A stretch of DNA of 21,585 nucleotides from a virus. Where the stretch lies: positions 1 through 21,585 of IMG/VR virus record IMGVR_UViG_3300042507_004948; one strand, 5' to 3'. How positions within the stretch are numbered: the first letter of the stretch is position 1; each line of letters begins with the position of its first letter. The notes beneath the pieces were generated by a model that saw nothing but the letters and a program-made list of their open reading frames with translations, had not been told where the DNA came from and made no database searches. A program made the translations under genes and the position numbers. Of this stretch, positions 12,995 to 21,130 are shown piece by piece.

Positions 12995-13995
12995 TCGCTG
13001 GGCCTCCCCTCGTCGGTGTGCTTGGTGCTGTACTGGTGGATCGCCTTGAGGTCTTCTCCTGGCCATGTGATCACCAGCTGGAGATGCCCGATGCGGACGC
13101 GCGGCGTGGCGCAGATGCGCCCCGTCTTCGCGAACGCCTTCCAGAAGAAGATGTCATCGTCGACGCGCCCGTCGCCCCACTCGCCGGCCGCGTTCGGCTG
13201 CGAGACGAACCACGGCTTCTCCATCCGCTTGAGCGCGTCGACGCGGATCAGCGACAGGCCGAAGTGCCCCGTCTCGCAGTCGACCACCTCGCGGTGAAAC
13301 ATCTCGGCGGGGACATGGGTGATGCGCTGGCCCTTGTCGTTCTTGATCGACAGAAGCACCGTGTCGCGGTCGCGCCCGATCTGAAGCGGGAACAGCGCGT
13401 CCACATCGGGGTTCGACTCCATGATCTGCCACAGGCGGATGATGTCCTGCTCTTCAAAGATCGAGTCGAAGTCGATGGTCAGGATGTACTTGCGCTCGCC
13501 CGAGTTCACGATGCCTTCCATCATGCGTTGGAGGCACTGGCCCCAGAAGACGCCCGTTGCCTTCGTGAAGTCGATGCCGAGGCGTGCGCAAGCCATGTGG
13601 GTCGCTCCCATCGTCTCAGTCCACGCGATGCGCGGGAGCGACATGATCGCGGCCACCTCTTTCATAGGGAGCGTCGGCCTCGGGCGCTTGCATCGGCGCG
13701 CAAGCACCGAGAGCCAGCCGTCGCCGTCCGACCACGACACGCCCGTCGCGCCTCCGAGGATGTCCCACCCTGCGAGGCTCAACACCTTCGACAGCTTCTC
13801 GCGGTTCCAGATCGACTTGTACTCGCCGCGCGCGAGGACGGCCTCCTCGACGCTGCCAGTGCCGTCCGTGTACATCCGAATCGCCGCGTCGAAATCGGGC
13901 ACATCGAAGCGCGCCTCGTCGCCCTGCACGCCTTTCGCCACATCGAGTTCCGTACCGCTTGCCGCGCGGGCAAGCACATCGTTTCGCTCTGACAT
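12979..13995 (-). CDS. GT-A type glycosyltransferase
   Basis: The 338-residue protein carries the metal- and nucleotide-sugar-binding DxD motif in YILTIDFDSIF (about 170-180), followed by helix EEQDIIRLWQIM and DVDALFPLQIGRDRD, as in GT2-like enzymes. Further features are HFGLSLIRVDALKRMEKPWF (244-263), an acidic DDDIFFWKAF (279-288) that would hold the catalytic base, and a late histidine (IGHLQLVITWPGE) that can bind metal. The first 115 residues are a separate, unrecognised helical part. The ATG at 13995 follows GGAGGT by four bases; an upstream ATG (14094) has no such signal. It lies between the decoration-type and connector genes. The sugar and acceptor are unknown; a virion protein, phage DNA or host surface glycan are all possible. 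Confidence 0.8.
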   Translation of the reverse strand: MSERNDVLARAASGTELDVAKGVQGDEARFDVPDFDAAIRMYTDGTGSVEEAVLARGEYKSIWNREKLSKVLSLAGWDILGGATGVSWSDGDGWLSVLARRCKRPRPTLPMKEVAAIMSLPRIAWTETMGATHMACARLGIDFTKATGVFWGQCLQRMMEGIVNSGERKYILTIDFDSIFEEQDIIRLWQIMESNPDVDALFPLQIGRDRDTVLLSIKNDKGQRITHVPAEMFHREVVDCETGHFGLSLIRVDALKRMEKPWFVSQPNAAGEWGDGRVDDDIFFWKAFAKTGRICATPRVRIGHLQLVITWPGEDLKAIHQYSTKHTDEGRPSECATY

Positions 13996-14103
13996 TCGCA
14001 CCTCCAGTGTGTCGCCGCCGCGTAACACGCCGTCGCATCTGAACAGCCTCGATGTTCGCGTGCGGCACAGGTTCCATCGGCAGGATAGCCGCACAAACGC
14101 ACA

Positions 14104-14134
14104 GCGGCCCGACCCCGTGAAGGGGCCGAGCCGC
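14104..14134 (-). terminator. 13-bp GC-rich hairpin after the decoration-type gene
   Basis: On the minus strand, 20 bases past the stop at 14155, a 13-bp stem with two G-T pairs closes on the loop TTCAC (14134-14122 with 14116-14104). There is no T-run after it. It stands in the largest spacer of the late operon (14000-14154), so it may end part of the capsid transcripts or protect their 3' ends. Confidence 0.5.
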
Positions 14135-14154
14135 CGATGCGAAAGGCGAGTGCC

Positions 14155-14577
14155 TCAGATGTCGGCGAGATGCGCCGCGCCGTTCTGCGCGGCGGTCACG
14201 GGCGCATCCGCCGCGAGGCCAAGCTCGACGGCGATGATGGGCTGCGTGGTCGCGTGCAGGGTGAAGGTCGGCTTGAGGTAGCGCTTGCGGCCACGAAGGT
14301 CGACCTCGTAGATGAGGCGCGCCTCGGTCGTGGCGACCGTCACGCTGGAGGGCGTGTACGCCGTGCCAGCCGCAGCAGCCGCGATGGGCGACCAGGTGCT
14401 GTTGTTGTCCGAGTCCTCGAGGGTGTTGTTCGTGAGAACGGTCGAGAGGCCCGGGTTGCCCGTCGAGATGCACAGGATGCGCGCGAAGCTGAAGCCACGG
14501 CAGTCGATGCTGGCCGTGAGCTGCGAGGCGTTCGTCGCGCCGATTGCGGCGATCTGGAACTTGGTGTTCGGCTTCAT
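14155..14577 (-). CDS. putative capsid decoration / head-associated protein
   Basis: The 140-residue, T-, A- and S-rich beta protein follows the capsid gene directly. It shows a pattern recurrent in small phage head proteins: IDCRGFSFARILCISTG, TLEDSDNNSTWSPI and RGRKRYLKPTFTL. These are normally annotated as head decoration or structural proteins of unknown detail. A good ribosome binding site (AGGAAGGAAAGATTCCATG) precedes the ATG at 14577. Hairpins on both sides (14599-14625 and 14104-14134) suggest its expression is adjusted separately. Confidence 0.65.
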   Translation of the reverse strand: MKPNTKFQIAAIGATNASQLTASIDCRGFSFARILCISTGNPGLSTVLTNNTLEDSDNNSTWSPIAAAAAGTAYTPSSVTVATTEARLIYEVDLRGRKRYLKPTFTLHATTQPIIAVELGLAADAPVTAAQNGAAHLADI

Positions 14578-14598
14578 GGAATCTTTCCTTCCTGCTCA

Positions 14599-14625
14599 GG
14601 GGCGGCGGGGGTCGCCCGCCGCCCC
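14599..14625 (-). terminator. 11-bp GC-only hairpin after the capsid gene
   Basis: GGGGCGGCGGG and CCCGCCGCCCC pair perfectly around a five-base loop, beginning 11 bases past the capsid stop (14637). On the minus strand the next bases are TGAGCAGGAAGG, with no T-run, and include the next gene's ribosome binding site region. It is a very stable structure that could partly terminate transcription or block 3' exonucleases. Confidence 0.5.
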
Positions 14626-14636
14626 GTCGCGGTGAA

Positions 14637-16007
14637 TCAGAGGGTGAGCTTGATGACTGCGCCGCTGGCGGACGCGGAGCCGACATTGGAGTTGACGATG
14701 TCGAGGCGCTCGGTGGCGCGGACTGCGATGAGATCGTTGGCCCACGCGTCGCCGCCCGTGTTCGAGAAGTCGACGGCCGTCTGGCGGCGATCGCCGAAGT
14801 ACGAGGACAGGCGAAGGTCGCCGATGAAGGCGAAGGTCGCGCCGCCCGACTCCGTCACGGGGATCACCTGAGTCCAGACAACGGGGTAGCCGAGGAACTG
14901 CGGGGTGCGCAGTCCGTCCGCCAGCGTCTGCATGGTGTTGCCGCCAGCGGTCGCCGCGAGACGCTCGAAGATGCCGTGCCAAGCCGACTTGGAGCAGTAG
15001 ATCTTCACATTGTTGCGCGAAGCGGCCCACGCGGGAAGCTTGCGGAACGCCGCGACGAGGTCGGCGAGGGCAACGCCCGAGTAGGCGGTGACCGATCCCA
15101 TGTCGGCCTGCTGGAAGGTCGCGTCAGAGAGGATCGTGTCGAGTCCGACGATGCCGCCAAACGCGGAAGTGCCGTCGCCGAGGAAGCCCGCGCGGTCTTC
15201 CGCGAAGGCAAGCGCCTGAGCGATCTCGTCAGCGGCCTCGTCGCCGAGGTTCACGAGCGAGTCCTCGTTGAGTTCGCTGGAGATCTCCGTGAGAACGCCG
15301 AGCTTCTTGGCGACGAGCTTGTTGGAGCCGAACACCTGATCGCTCTTGGTGATCGGTGCGCCCTCGCCGATCCAGTACGCGGTGAGGCCACCAGTGCGCT
15401 TGTTCACGACGCGCGTGTCGCTCGACATCGGGATCGTGCGAGACTCGCGACGGAACACGCCATACTCCTCGCGGAGCGTGACGAGCTCGCTGTCCATCTC
15501 CTCGGGGACGAGGAAGCCACCCGCCGAGTTGATGCCCTCGACATGGGCCTTCTCGCGAACGAGAGGCACGCCGTTCGTCTTGCACCACTCGAGCGACTTG
15601 GTGTGTCCCATCGCGGCGGCGCAGAAGCGACCGAAGCGGTAGGCGGAGTCGATGCCCTCGCGGGTGTTCTTGAACGACTTGAGCTTGCCGTACGCGCGGG
15701 GAGCCTCGACGCGCGGCTGCGCGGCGACGGCCTTGGTGTTCACGATGTCGGCGAGCGCGGCCTTGACGGCGCTTGCGATCTTCTCTTCGGTCATCTCGTC
15801 CTCCTTGGCCATGTCCTGCTCCACTGCGGGAGCGGCTGCGGTGATCACGATGTCAAGCGATTCGGGGTCGACGGCCATGCCAGCCTCGTCCACGATCATG
15901 TAGTTCTCCAGGATGAGCTTCTTCTGGGCAATGACGCCCGGCTCACCCTTGATGCGACCCGCGCGCTGAAGGGCGCTGCGGAAGTCGTCTGTGTTCATGG
16001 TCTTCAT
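14637..16007 (-). CDS. major capsid protein (HK97 fold)
   Basis: This 456-residue protein has the HK97 organisation. Residues 1 to about 105-115 form a charged helical delta domain used as internal scaffold and removed by the protease. The mature part includes GINSAGGFLVPEEMDSELVTL (159-179), the E-loop-like region, LGVLTEISSELNEDS, DRAGFLGDGTSAFGGIVGL and a C-terminal strand set ending SGAVIKLTL. The phrases GG.LVP.e....l...l and FL.GdG....GI.G are family hallmarks. The ATG at 16007 has AGGA eight bases upstream. The upstream in-frame sequence overlaps the protease gene in another frame and is not used. It builds the icosahedral shell together with the protease and the decoration protein. 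Confidence 0.9.
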   Translation of the reverse strand: MKTMNTDDFRSALQRAGRIKGEPGVIAQKKLILENYMIVDEAGMAVDPESLDIVITAAAPAVEQDMAKEDEMTEEKIASAVKAALADIVNTKAVAAQPRVEAPRAYGKLKSFKNTREGIDSAYRFGRFCAAAMGHTKSLEWCKTNGVPLVREKAHVEGINSAGGFLVPEEMDSELVTLREEYGVFRRESRTIPMSSDTRVVNKRTGGLTAYWIGEGAPITKSDQVFGSNKLVAKKLGVLTEISSELNEDSLVNLGDEAADEIAQALAFAEDRAGFLGDGTSAFGGIVGLDTILSDATFQQADMGSVTAYSGVALADLVAAFRKLPAWAASRNNVKIYCSKSAWHGIFERLAATAGGNTMQTLADGLRTPQFLGYPVVWTQVIPVTESGGATFAFIGDLRLSSYFGDRRQTAVDFSNTGGDAWANDLIAVRATERLDIVNSNVGSASASGAVIKLTL

Positions 16008-16087
16008 GTGAGAAATCCTGCGGGAACCGCGCGTCTCTGCTCGGCCCAAGGCTCCTCTGTAGGCGCTGCGCCGTCGAGCAAGCCAGG

Positions 16088-16768
16088 TCAGTCGATGTAG
16101 ATCGCGCCTCGCCGTCGAGCGATCTCGCGGCGAACGATCCCGTCGATGTTGATCGGCGCGCGCTTCACCTCGGTTGAGGGCGCGGGAATGCTCACGGTCA
16201 CCACCACGCGCTTGGGAGCCTCGATGCCGAAGAACCGCTTCGCCGCGACTGGCGACACGATGCCCTTCTTCACGGCGGTGATCAGCGCGTCGGGGTTCGA
16301 CTGAAGCGGCGCGAGGCTGACCTCGAGCAGCTTCCACCGCGAGTAGATCGTGTGCGCGCGGTCGCCGTACTTCTTGCGGTCGACCTCGCTCGCGCGGCGC
16401 GTGCCGCCGTCCTCGGGCACATAGCCGACAGACACGCCAGAGACAACGCCCTGACCGACGAGCGCGGCGGCGACCTCGGGGAAGAACTCGCCGCCGTAGC
16501 CCTCAGGCCGCTGCGCGAATGTGAAGTCGCCGACGATCGTGGTGTCCTTCCGCTTCAGGCCGTTGCACTTCCCCACGGGCTGCGCGTAGTCGTGGTTCCA
16601 GAAGAGGATCGGGTTGCGCTCAAACTCCGTGGCGTTCATGCCCTGCGGGATTAGCACCTCGCCGTCACGGTCGAGCGTCTCGGCGGTGATGACGGCGGTG
16701 AAGCCCTTCGGCGTGGCGCGGAGTTCTGCGGGAAGCGCCTTGCGGACGATCGTCTCGGTGATGCTCAT
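16088..16768 (-). CDS. prohead protease (HK97 family)
   Basis: The 226-residue serine protease matures the capsid by cutting off the delta domain. The family features are visible: GFTAVITAETLDRDGEVLIP near the start, the histidine in NPILFWNHDYAQPVG (H59), the nucleophile region GVVSGVSVGYVPEDG (S113) and LLEVSLAPLQSNPDALI (147-163), the usual L.EvS.v..paNp.A strand. The start overlaps the portal gene's stop by four bases. It lies just before the capsid gene, as usual. The 80-base spacer to the capsid start shows only that gene's ribosome binding site. Confidence 0.9.
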   Translation of the reverse strand: MSITETIVRKALPAELRATPKGFTAVITAETLDRDGEVLIPQGMNATEFERNPILFWNHDYAQPVGKCNGLKRKDTTIVGDFTFAQRPEGYGGEFFPEVAAALVGQGVVSGVSVGYVPEDGGTRRASEVDRKKYGDRAHTIYSRWKLLEVSLAPLQSNPDALITAVKKGIVSPVAAKRFFGIEAPKRVVVTVSIPAPSTEVKRAPINIDGIVRREIARRRGAIYID

Positions 16769-19596
16769 TGGATTCCTGCCTCAAGGTTGATGCGGCGGCG
16801 CTCGGCCTCGATGTCCCCCGACTCCTCGATCTCGCGGATTTCGCGCTCGAGCGCATCGCTTAGAACGGGCTGCATCGAGCAGCGACAGTTCGGATGCAAC
16901 GGTGGCCCCTTGATGTCCTCGTAGTCGAGCACCATCTCGCCGCCGTCCGCGCCGTTCAGCACCTCTCCGCGTGCGTAGAACGAATCGCCGAGGCCGATTG
17001 ACTTCTGTGCGTACGCCTTGCTTGCCGCCTCGCAGAACTCACACGGATCGGGCGCGAGCAACCAAGTCTTGCCCTGCACCAGTCCCGTCGCCGTCCACGC
17101 GTCGACCTCGGCGGTGCGGGCGGCGCGCTGCGCCTCCGTCCGCGCGACCGTGCGCGCGCGCGACCACGACCCGTCCTGATCCTTCTGGGAGTCCGCCCAT
17201 GTCTGCACGCGGGTCGCAAGCTCGTCGACCGTCTCACCCTTCTCGAGTCCCTCGCCGAGCACCTCGCGCACGCGGACAGATGTCTGCTCGGCCACGCCCG
17301 ACGCGGTGCGCCGCGCGAGGCGCACGGACTCCGTCTCGGCATATGCGCGAAGGTCGGCGCGCTCGACATCGAAGTCGACGGTGGTGGCAACCTTGGCGAC
17401 CGTGTCGATGCCGAGGTCGACACCGACCGAGATCGCGTCACGAAGGTACGGCGCGAGCGCGTCGACGAGTGCCCGCTGATACTGGCGCGACCGAAGCAGC
17501 GCCTCGGCGCGGACGATCAGCTCGCGGGACGGCGCGCCCGCCTTCGCCAGTTCGTCGAGCACGGCCTTCACCTGGTCGTCGAACACGCGCGAGACGCTCG
17601 CGGCCATCGTGCGCTCCGCGTCGTTGATCTCCCGGCCCTCGCTCTCGGCGCTCTTGCGGTGTATCCCATCGGATACAGCCGATTCCCACATCGCCTTCTG
17701 CGAGATGCGCTTTGGCTCGGCGCAGCCGCAGCCGCAGGACTTCGCGGCGGGCGTGGGCGGGCGCGAGGCGAGAACCTCGTCGAGCGTCTTCCCCTCCGCG
17801 CACATCGAGTACGCGATCGCCACCGCCTGATCCTGCGCGTAGCCCTCGGCGAGAAGCGTCTGAATTTTGCCGCTCACGCAGTCGCCGAGCGCGTCCTTTG
17901 TCTCCACGGCTTTCGCGGCCACGGTCGGCTCCTCGGCCTCTGGCGGCGCGTCGAGCGGCCCGACAAGGCCGTCAGGCGCGGAATCTTGAGCCACAACGGG
18001 CGCGGCCTCGCGAGGTACGATCGGGTCGAAGATCGCGTCGATCGTCTCGCGCGGGATTGCGGGGAACGCCGCCGCCGCCATCGCGCGAACGCTGTCGATC
18101 GGGAGAAGGCCGTTCGCCGCGCTCGTCGCCAGTTCGACAAGGCTCGTCACCTGAGCGCCGTTGAGCGCGGTCGCGGCAAGGTCTTCCTGCGCGGACGGCT
18201 CTGGCGCTGCGGGCGACTGCGTGGGCGCGGCGGGAATCGGCGCTGCAACTGGCATCGGAACGCCCGCGCCCAGAGACTGACCGCCGATCATCGGACGGTT
18301 CGCCATCGGATCGGGCAGAGGCTCAAGCCCTTCCTGCTGCCTCGCCTCGTTGATGGTGAGGATGCCGCCCGCCACATAGGTCGTGCGCTTCGCCGTCTCC
18401 TGCGCCTCGTCCGCGCGCACGGGGTTGTCGTACGCGAGGAACGCATCGTCCTCGATGCCGAACAGCGGGAGGAGCTGCTGATTGAGCACCTCCTCGTCCA
18501 TGCGGAGGAGCGGGAGGATGGTCGTTTCCTTCCACGACGCGAATCCGACCGTTGCGCTTGCGAGGTTCGGGTCGTTCGCGCGGAGCATCGACACGGGCAC
18601 GCCGAACACGGCGGCGATCTCCTCGACGATCTCCTCGCGGCCTTGCAAGTCCTTCGGCGGGAACTGCAGTGGCTTCAGGTCGACCTCGCCAGTGACCGCG
18701 AGGAAGCGGCCCGTCTTGTTCGTGCCGCGCAGCTTCGTCTCGACCTGTGCCGTGAACCGCTCAAGTTCCTCGTCGGACGCGTTGCCCTTGCTGACGAGGA
18801 GATAGTCGGGCCGCGACTTGTTCGCGAAGAAGTGGTAATCCATCTCATGCAGCGCGACATTGCTTGTCACCGCGCCCCACGCCGCCTCGACCTTGCCGAG
18901 GCCGTAGTAGATGTCGCGCGGGTTCGGGTACTTGAAGTGGATCACCTCGTCTGGCGTGAAGTCCTGACGCTGCGCGTCGTTGCGCCCGTACTCGTAACCC
19001 TTGACCAGTTCCTCGCCGCGCAGCGGGTTGCCCGGCACGATGCGCATCCACTGCGACGGCATCGTCCACAGTTCGACAGGAACATTCAGCGAAGGATCGA
19101 GCACAGGGTGGAGGTACGCGTTCCCCGTCAGCTCCATGTACAGCACGCGCAGGACGGTCGCGTCGAAGCCGTTCTGGTAGGGATTGACCTTCGCGAGGAG
19201 GTTGAGGAGCGGATGCGTGTCCGTGACGACCTCGTAGTCGTCGCCGTATTCCGCTGCCTTCATCATCGCGTAGCGCGACGGGAGCTGCGCGAGGTCGCCC
19301 GACAGGTACGCCTTCGTGCGGCGACCCGTCCTGCGCGTGTTCCATGCCTTCGTGCCAGCCGATCGGTTGCGCACATACAGGCGCAGCGGCTGCGAGGCGA
19401 CCGAGATTGCGTTGAGCCGCGCCGCGGCGTAGACCCAACTGCGGTTCTCGACGACCGCGCGGTGATAGTCGAACGGAGGCGGCACATACTCGCGCCCAAT
19501 CAAAGTCGCGGTGCTCGCGACCTCGTACCGCTGCGGCTGATCGTTCGTGTACGCGGCCTTGCCGAGGATGGACTTGATGCGGTCGATGATGCTCAT
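16765..19596 (-). CDS. portal protein fused to a MuF-like head-morphogenesis domain
   Basis: One frame of 943 residues from ATG at 19596, which overlaps the terminase stop by four bases. Residues 1 to about 430 are an HK97-type portal: NRSWVYAAARLNAISVASQPLRLY, VLYMELTGNAYLHPV, PDEVIHFKYPNPRDIYYGLG, VFGVPVSMLRAND, and NEARQQEGLEPLPD. A Pro/Ala-rich linker follows (442-475), then LNGAQVTSLVEL (478-489), a motif found after many phage portals. A CVSGKIQTLLAEGYAQDQAVAIAYSMC module (573-599) and a KSCGCGCAEPKR patch (619-630) come next. Residues about 750-912 form a Mu gpF/SPP1 gp7-like domain ending CEFCEAAS and GPPLHPNCRCSM, a probable zinc site. The two functions are usually on separate genes. 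Confidence 0.85.
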   Translation of the reverse strand: MSIIDRIKSILGKAAYTNDQPQRYEVASTATLIGREYVPPPFDYHRAVVENRSWVYAAARLNAISVASQPLRLYVRNRSAGTKAWNTRRTGRRTKAYLSGDLAQLPSRYAMMKAAEYGDDYEVVTDTHPLLNLLAKVNPYQNGFDATVLRVLYMELTGNAYLHPVLDPSLNVPVELWTMPSQWMRIVPGNPLRGEELVKGYEYGRNDAQRQDFTPDEVIHFKYPNPRDIYYGLGKVEAAWGAVTSNVALHEMDYHFFANKSRPDYLLVSKGNASDEELERFTAQVETKLRGTNKTGRFLAVTGEVDLKPLQFPPKDLQGREEIVEEIAAVFGVPVSMLRANDPNLASATVGFASWKETTILPLLRMDEEVLNQQLLPLFGIEDDAFLAYDNPVRADEAQETAKRTTYVAGGILTINEARQQEGLEPLPDPMANRPMIGGQSLGAGVPMPVAAPIPAAPTQSPAAPEPSAQEDLAATALNGAQVTSLVELATSAANGLLPIDSVRAMAAAAFPAIPRETIDAIFDPIVPREAAPVVAQDSAPDGLVGPLDAPPEAEEPTVAAKAVETKDALGDCVSGKIQTLLAEGYAQDQAVAIAYSMCAEGKTLDEVLASRPPTPAAKSCGCGCAEPKRISQKAMWESAVSDGIHRKSAESEGREINDAERTMAASVSRVFDDQVKAVLDELAKAGAPSRELIVRAEALLRSRQYQRALVDALAPYLRDAISVGVDLGIDTVAKVATTVDFDVERADLRAYAETESVRLARRTASGVAEQTSVRVREVLGEGLEKGETVDELATRVQTWADSQKDQDGSWSRARTVARTEAQRAARTAEVDAWTATGLVQGKTWLLAPDPCEFCEAASKAYAQKSIGLGDSFYARGEVLNGADGGEMVLDYEDIKGPPLHPNCRCSMQPVLSDALEREIREIEESGDIEAERRRINLEAGIQ

Positions 19597-20771
19597 ATGA
19601 CTCTCATCGTCATCGGCGGTCGCGCGCGGCGGGAATGCACCGCAAGCGCGAGCGCACATACGCCGTCGTCGTGCCCCGCCGTCGCCTCGTACGAGACGCT
19701 TCTCCCCGAGTATCGGTAGCCGAACGACTCCAGTTCCGACCTCAGCCACCCCTCGGGGAAGCGGATGTCGGCGGTTTGGATGGAGACTTGCAGCCCCTCC
19801 ATAAGTTGCTGCTTCGACTGCGAGGTGAACTTGAAGCCGACCGCGCGGCGACACACCTTGGTCAGGTCTTCGACGATCGGGTCGCCCACGCCCGTCGAGT
19901 CGATCATCGCGGGAGCCGCGCCGATCATGTGCGCGAGGCGCTCGCGCGTCACCGACCACGGCGACTGCCACCGCTCGAGGCGGCAGACCGCGCCGTCCCT
20001 GTCGATGGCCACGGCCACCGTGTAGTCCTGGCTCTTCGCGAGGTCAACGCCCCAGTGCGCGGGCACGGCGACCGACATCGGCCCGATGCACGCGCGGATC
20101 GCGTCGAGGCCGAACGGGTTGCCGCCGTCCTCGGCGGGAATGCCCTCGTACTCCTGCGCGAAGACCTCGGGCGGAAGCGTGCGCCGAGCGGCCTCGACCT
20201 CGTCCGGGTCGATGTGCGGATTCTGGCGCGTTCCGATGCGGAAGGCCCGCATCGTGCCAGTGGTGTCGCCTTCCGCCTCGGTGAACAGGCGGTGGAAGTC
20301 TCCCGTTCCCTTCGGCGTACCGAGGAAGAGCGCGGAACCCTTGCGGTCGGCGAGCGTCGGGCGCGCCGCGTTGCGCCACCATTCCAACAGGTGCGGGACG
20401 AAGCCCGCCTCGTCCACGACGATCAGGTCGTAGTCGCGGCCTCGGCCCGCGTCGATGTCCTCCAGCGACCAGAAGTCGATGAGTCCGCGAGTCGTGAGTT
20501 CGATCCGCTTCTCTACGCGATCCATGCGAGCCGTCACGGGCGCGAGCGCCCGCTCAATGTCGCGCATCGGGTCGGCGAGGTACTTGTAGGTCGGCGCGAA
20601 CCACCCGACCTTGCGGCGGTTGATCGCGGCGCGCTGCGCCTTGACGCGCCCGTAGGTCGTCTTCCCCCACCGTCGACCGATCTCAAGGACGCTGAACCGC
20701 GCGAGCGCCTTGTCGACCGTCAACTGCGACGGGTGCAGGATGGAGGACAGCGGTTGCAGCCGAACGATCAT
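19593..20771 (-). CDS. terL: terminase large subunit
   Basis: The 392-residue packaging motor and nuclease has a Walker A motif GRRWGKTT (32-39), a Walker B LIVVDEA (116-122), and a coupling motif FLGTPKG (149-155). The RNase-H-like nuclease domain has its acidic residues in GVDLAKSQDY (D243), MIDSTGVGDP (D291) and TAGHDDGVCALALA (D368, D369). The ATG at 20771 overlaps the small subunit's stop by four bases. At 392 residues it is at the short end of the family but both domains are complete. It docks on the portal encoded next. Confidence 0.9.
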   Translation of the reverse strand: MIVRLQPLSSILHPSQLTVDKALARFSVLEIGRRWGKTTYGRVKAQRAAINRRKVGWFAPTYKYLADPMRDIERALAPVTARMDRVEKRIELTTRGLIDFWSLEDIDAGRGRDYDLIVVDEAGFVPHLLEWWRNAARPTLADRKGSALFLGTPKGTGDFHRLFTEAEGDTTGTMRAFRIGTRQNPHIDPDEVEAARRTLPPEVFAQEYEGIPAEDGGNPFGLDAIRACIGPMSVAVPAHWGVDLAKSQDYTVAVAIDRDGAVCRLERWQSPWSVTRERLAHMIGAAPAMIDSTGVGDPIVEDLTKVCRRAVGFKFTSQSKQQLMEGLQVSIQTADIRFPEGWLRSELESFGYRYSGRSVSYEATAGHDDGVCALALAVHSRRARPPMTMRVI

Positions 20772-21130
20772 GCGTCATGCTGCACCTTCGGCGCGATCTC
20801 CTCGATCGTCACGACCTCCTCGCGAATCGTCTGCTCGGCCTTGTCGCGCTGCCCGAGGTACTGCTTGCCGAGCCAGATCAGGAGCGGGACGCTGCCCTTC
20901 ATGGCGAGGTCGACTTGCTTTGTGCGCAACTGGTCGGCGAGTCGGTTCCTCCCGAGTGCCACCTCCGCTGAAAAATTGGCGGTGATCGTGTTGCGGTGAA
21001 CGCCAAGAATCCCCGCGATTTCCTCGACCGTGCAGCCGCGCGCCGCCATCTCTTCGATGGATTTTCTAGGCAGTTCGACCTTCGGCCTTCCACGCTTGCG
21101 CTTCGGCTCAGGCTTCGGCTTCTTGCTCAT
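20768..21130 (-). CDS. terS: terminase small subunit (DNA recognition)
   Basis: This 120-residue protein lies directly before the large subunit. A basic, AT-hook-like start (KRKRGRPK) leads to a helix-turn-helix (IEEMAARGCTVEEIAGILGVHRNTITANF, about 25-53). This is followed by ALGRNRLADQLRTKQVDLAMKGSVPLLIWLGKQYLGQRDK, a conserved helical stretch of small terminase-like phage proteins. It would recognise the packaging site on the phage genome. Its start overlaps the end of the methyltransferase gene by 23 bases. Confidence 0.8.
   Translation of the reverse strand: MSKKPKPEPKRKRGRPKVELPRKSIEEMAARGCTVEEIAGILGVHRNTITANFSAEVALGRNRLADQLRTKQVDLAMKGSVPLLIWLGKQYLGQRDKAEQTIREEVVTIEEIAPKVQHDA

Noticed and set aside
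14596-15030. 144-codon minus-strand frame inside the capsid gene
   Set aside because: It is an R-, H- and G-rich out-of-frame reading of the capsid gene with no support.
14544-16100. 518-codon plus-strand frame antisense to the capsid gene
   Set aside because: It is a shadow of the HK97-type capsid gene. It has no motif and no ribosome binding site.
16008-16337. 110-residue N-terminal extension of the capsid protein
   Set aside because: It is an out-of-frame reading of the protease gene. The ATG at 16007 has a ribosome binding site and gives a normal delta domain.
17659-19719. 686-codon plus-strand frame antisense to the portal gene
   Set aside because: Long antisense frames are expected where codons end in G or C. 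The portal frame has clear family motifs and this one has none.
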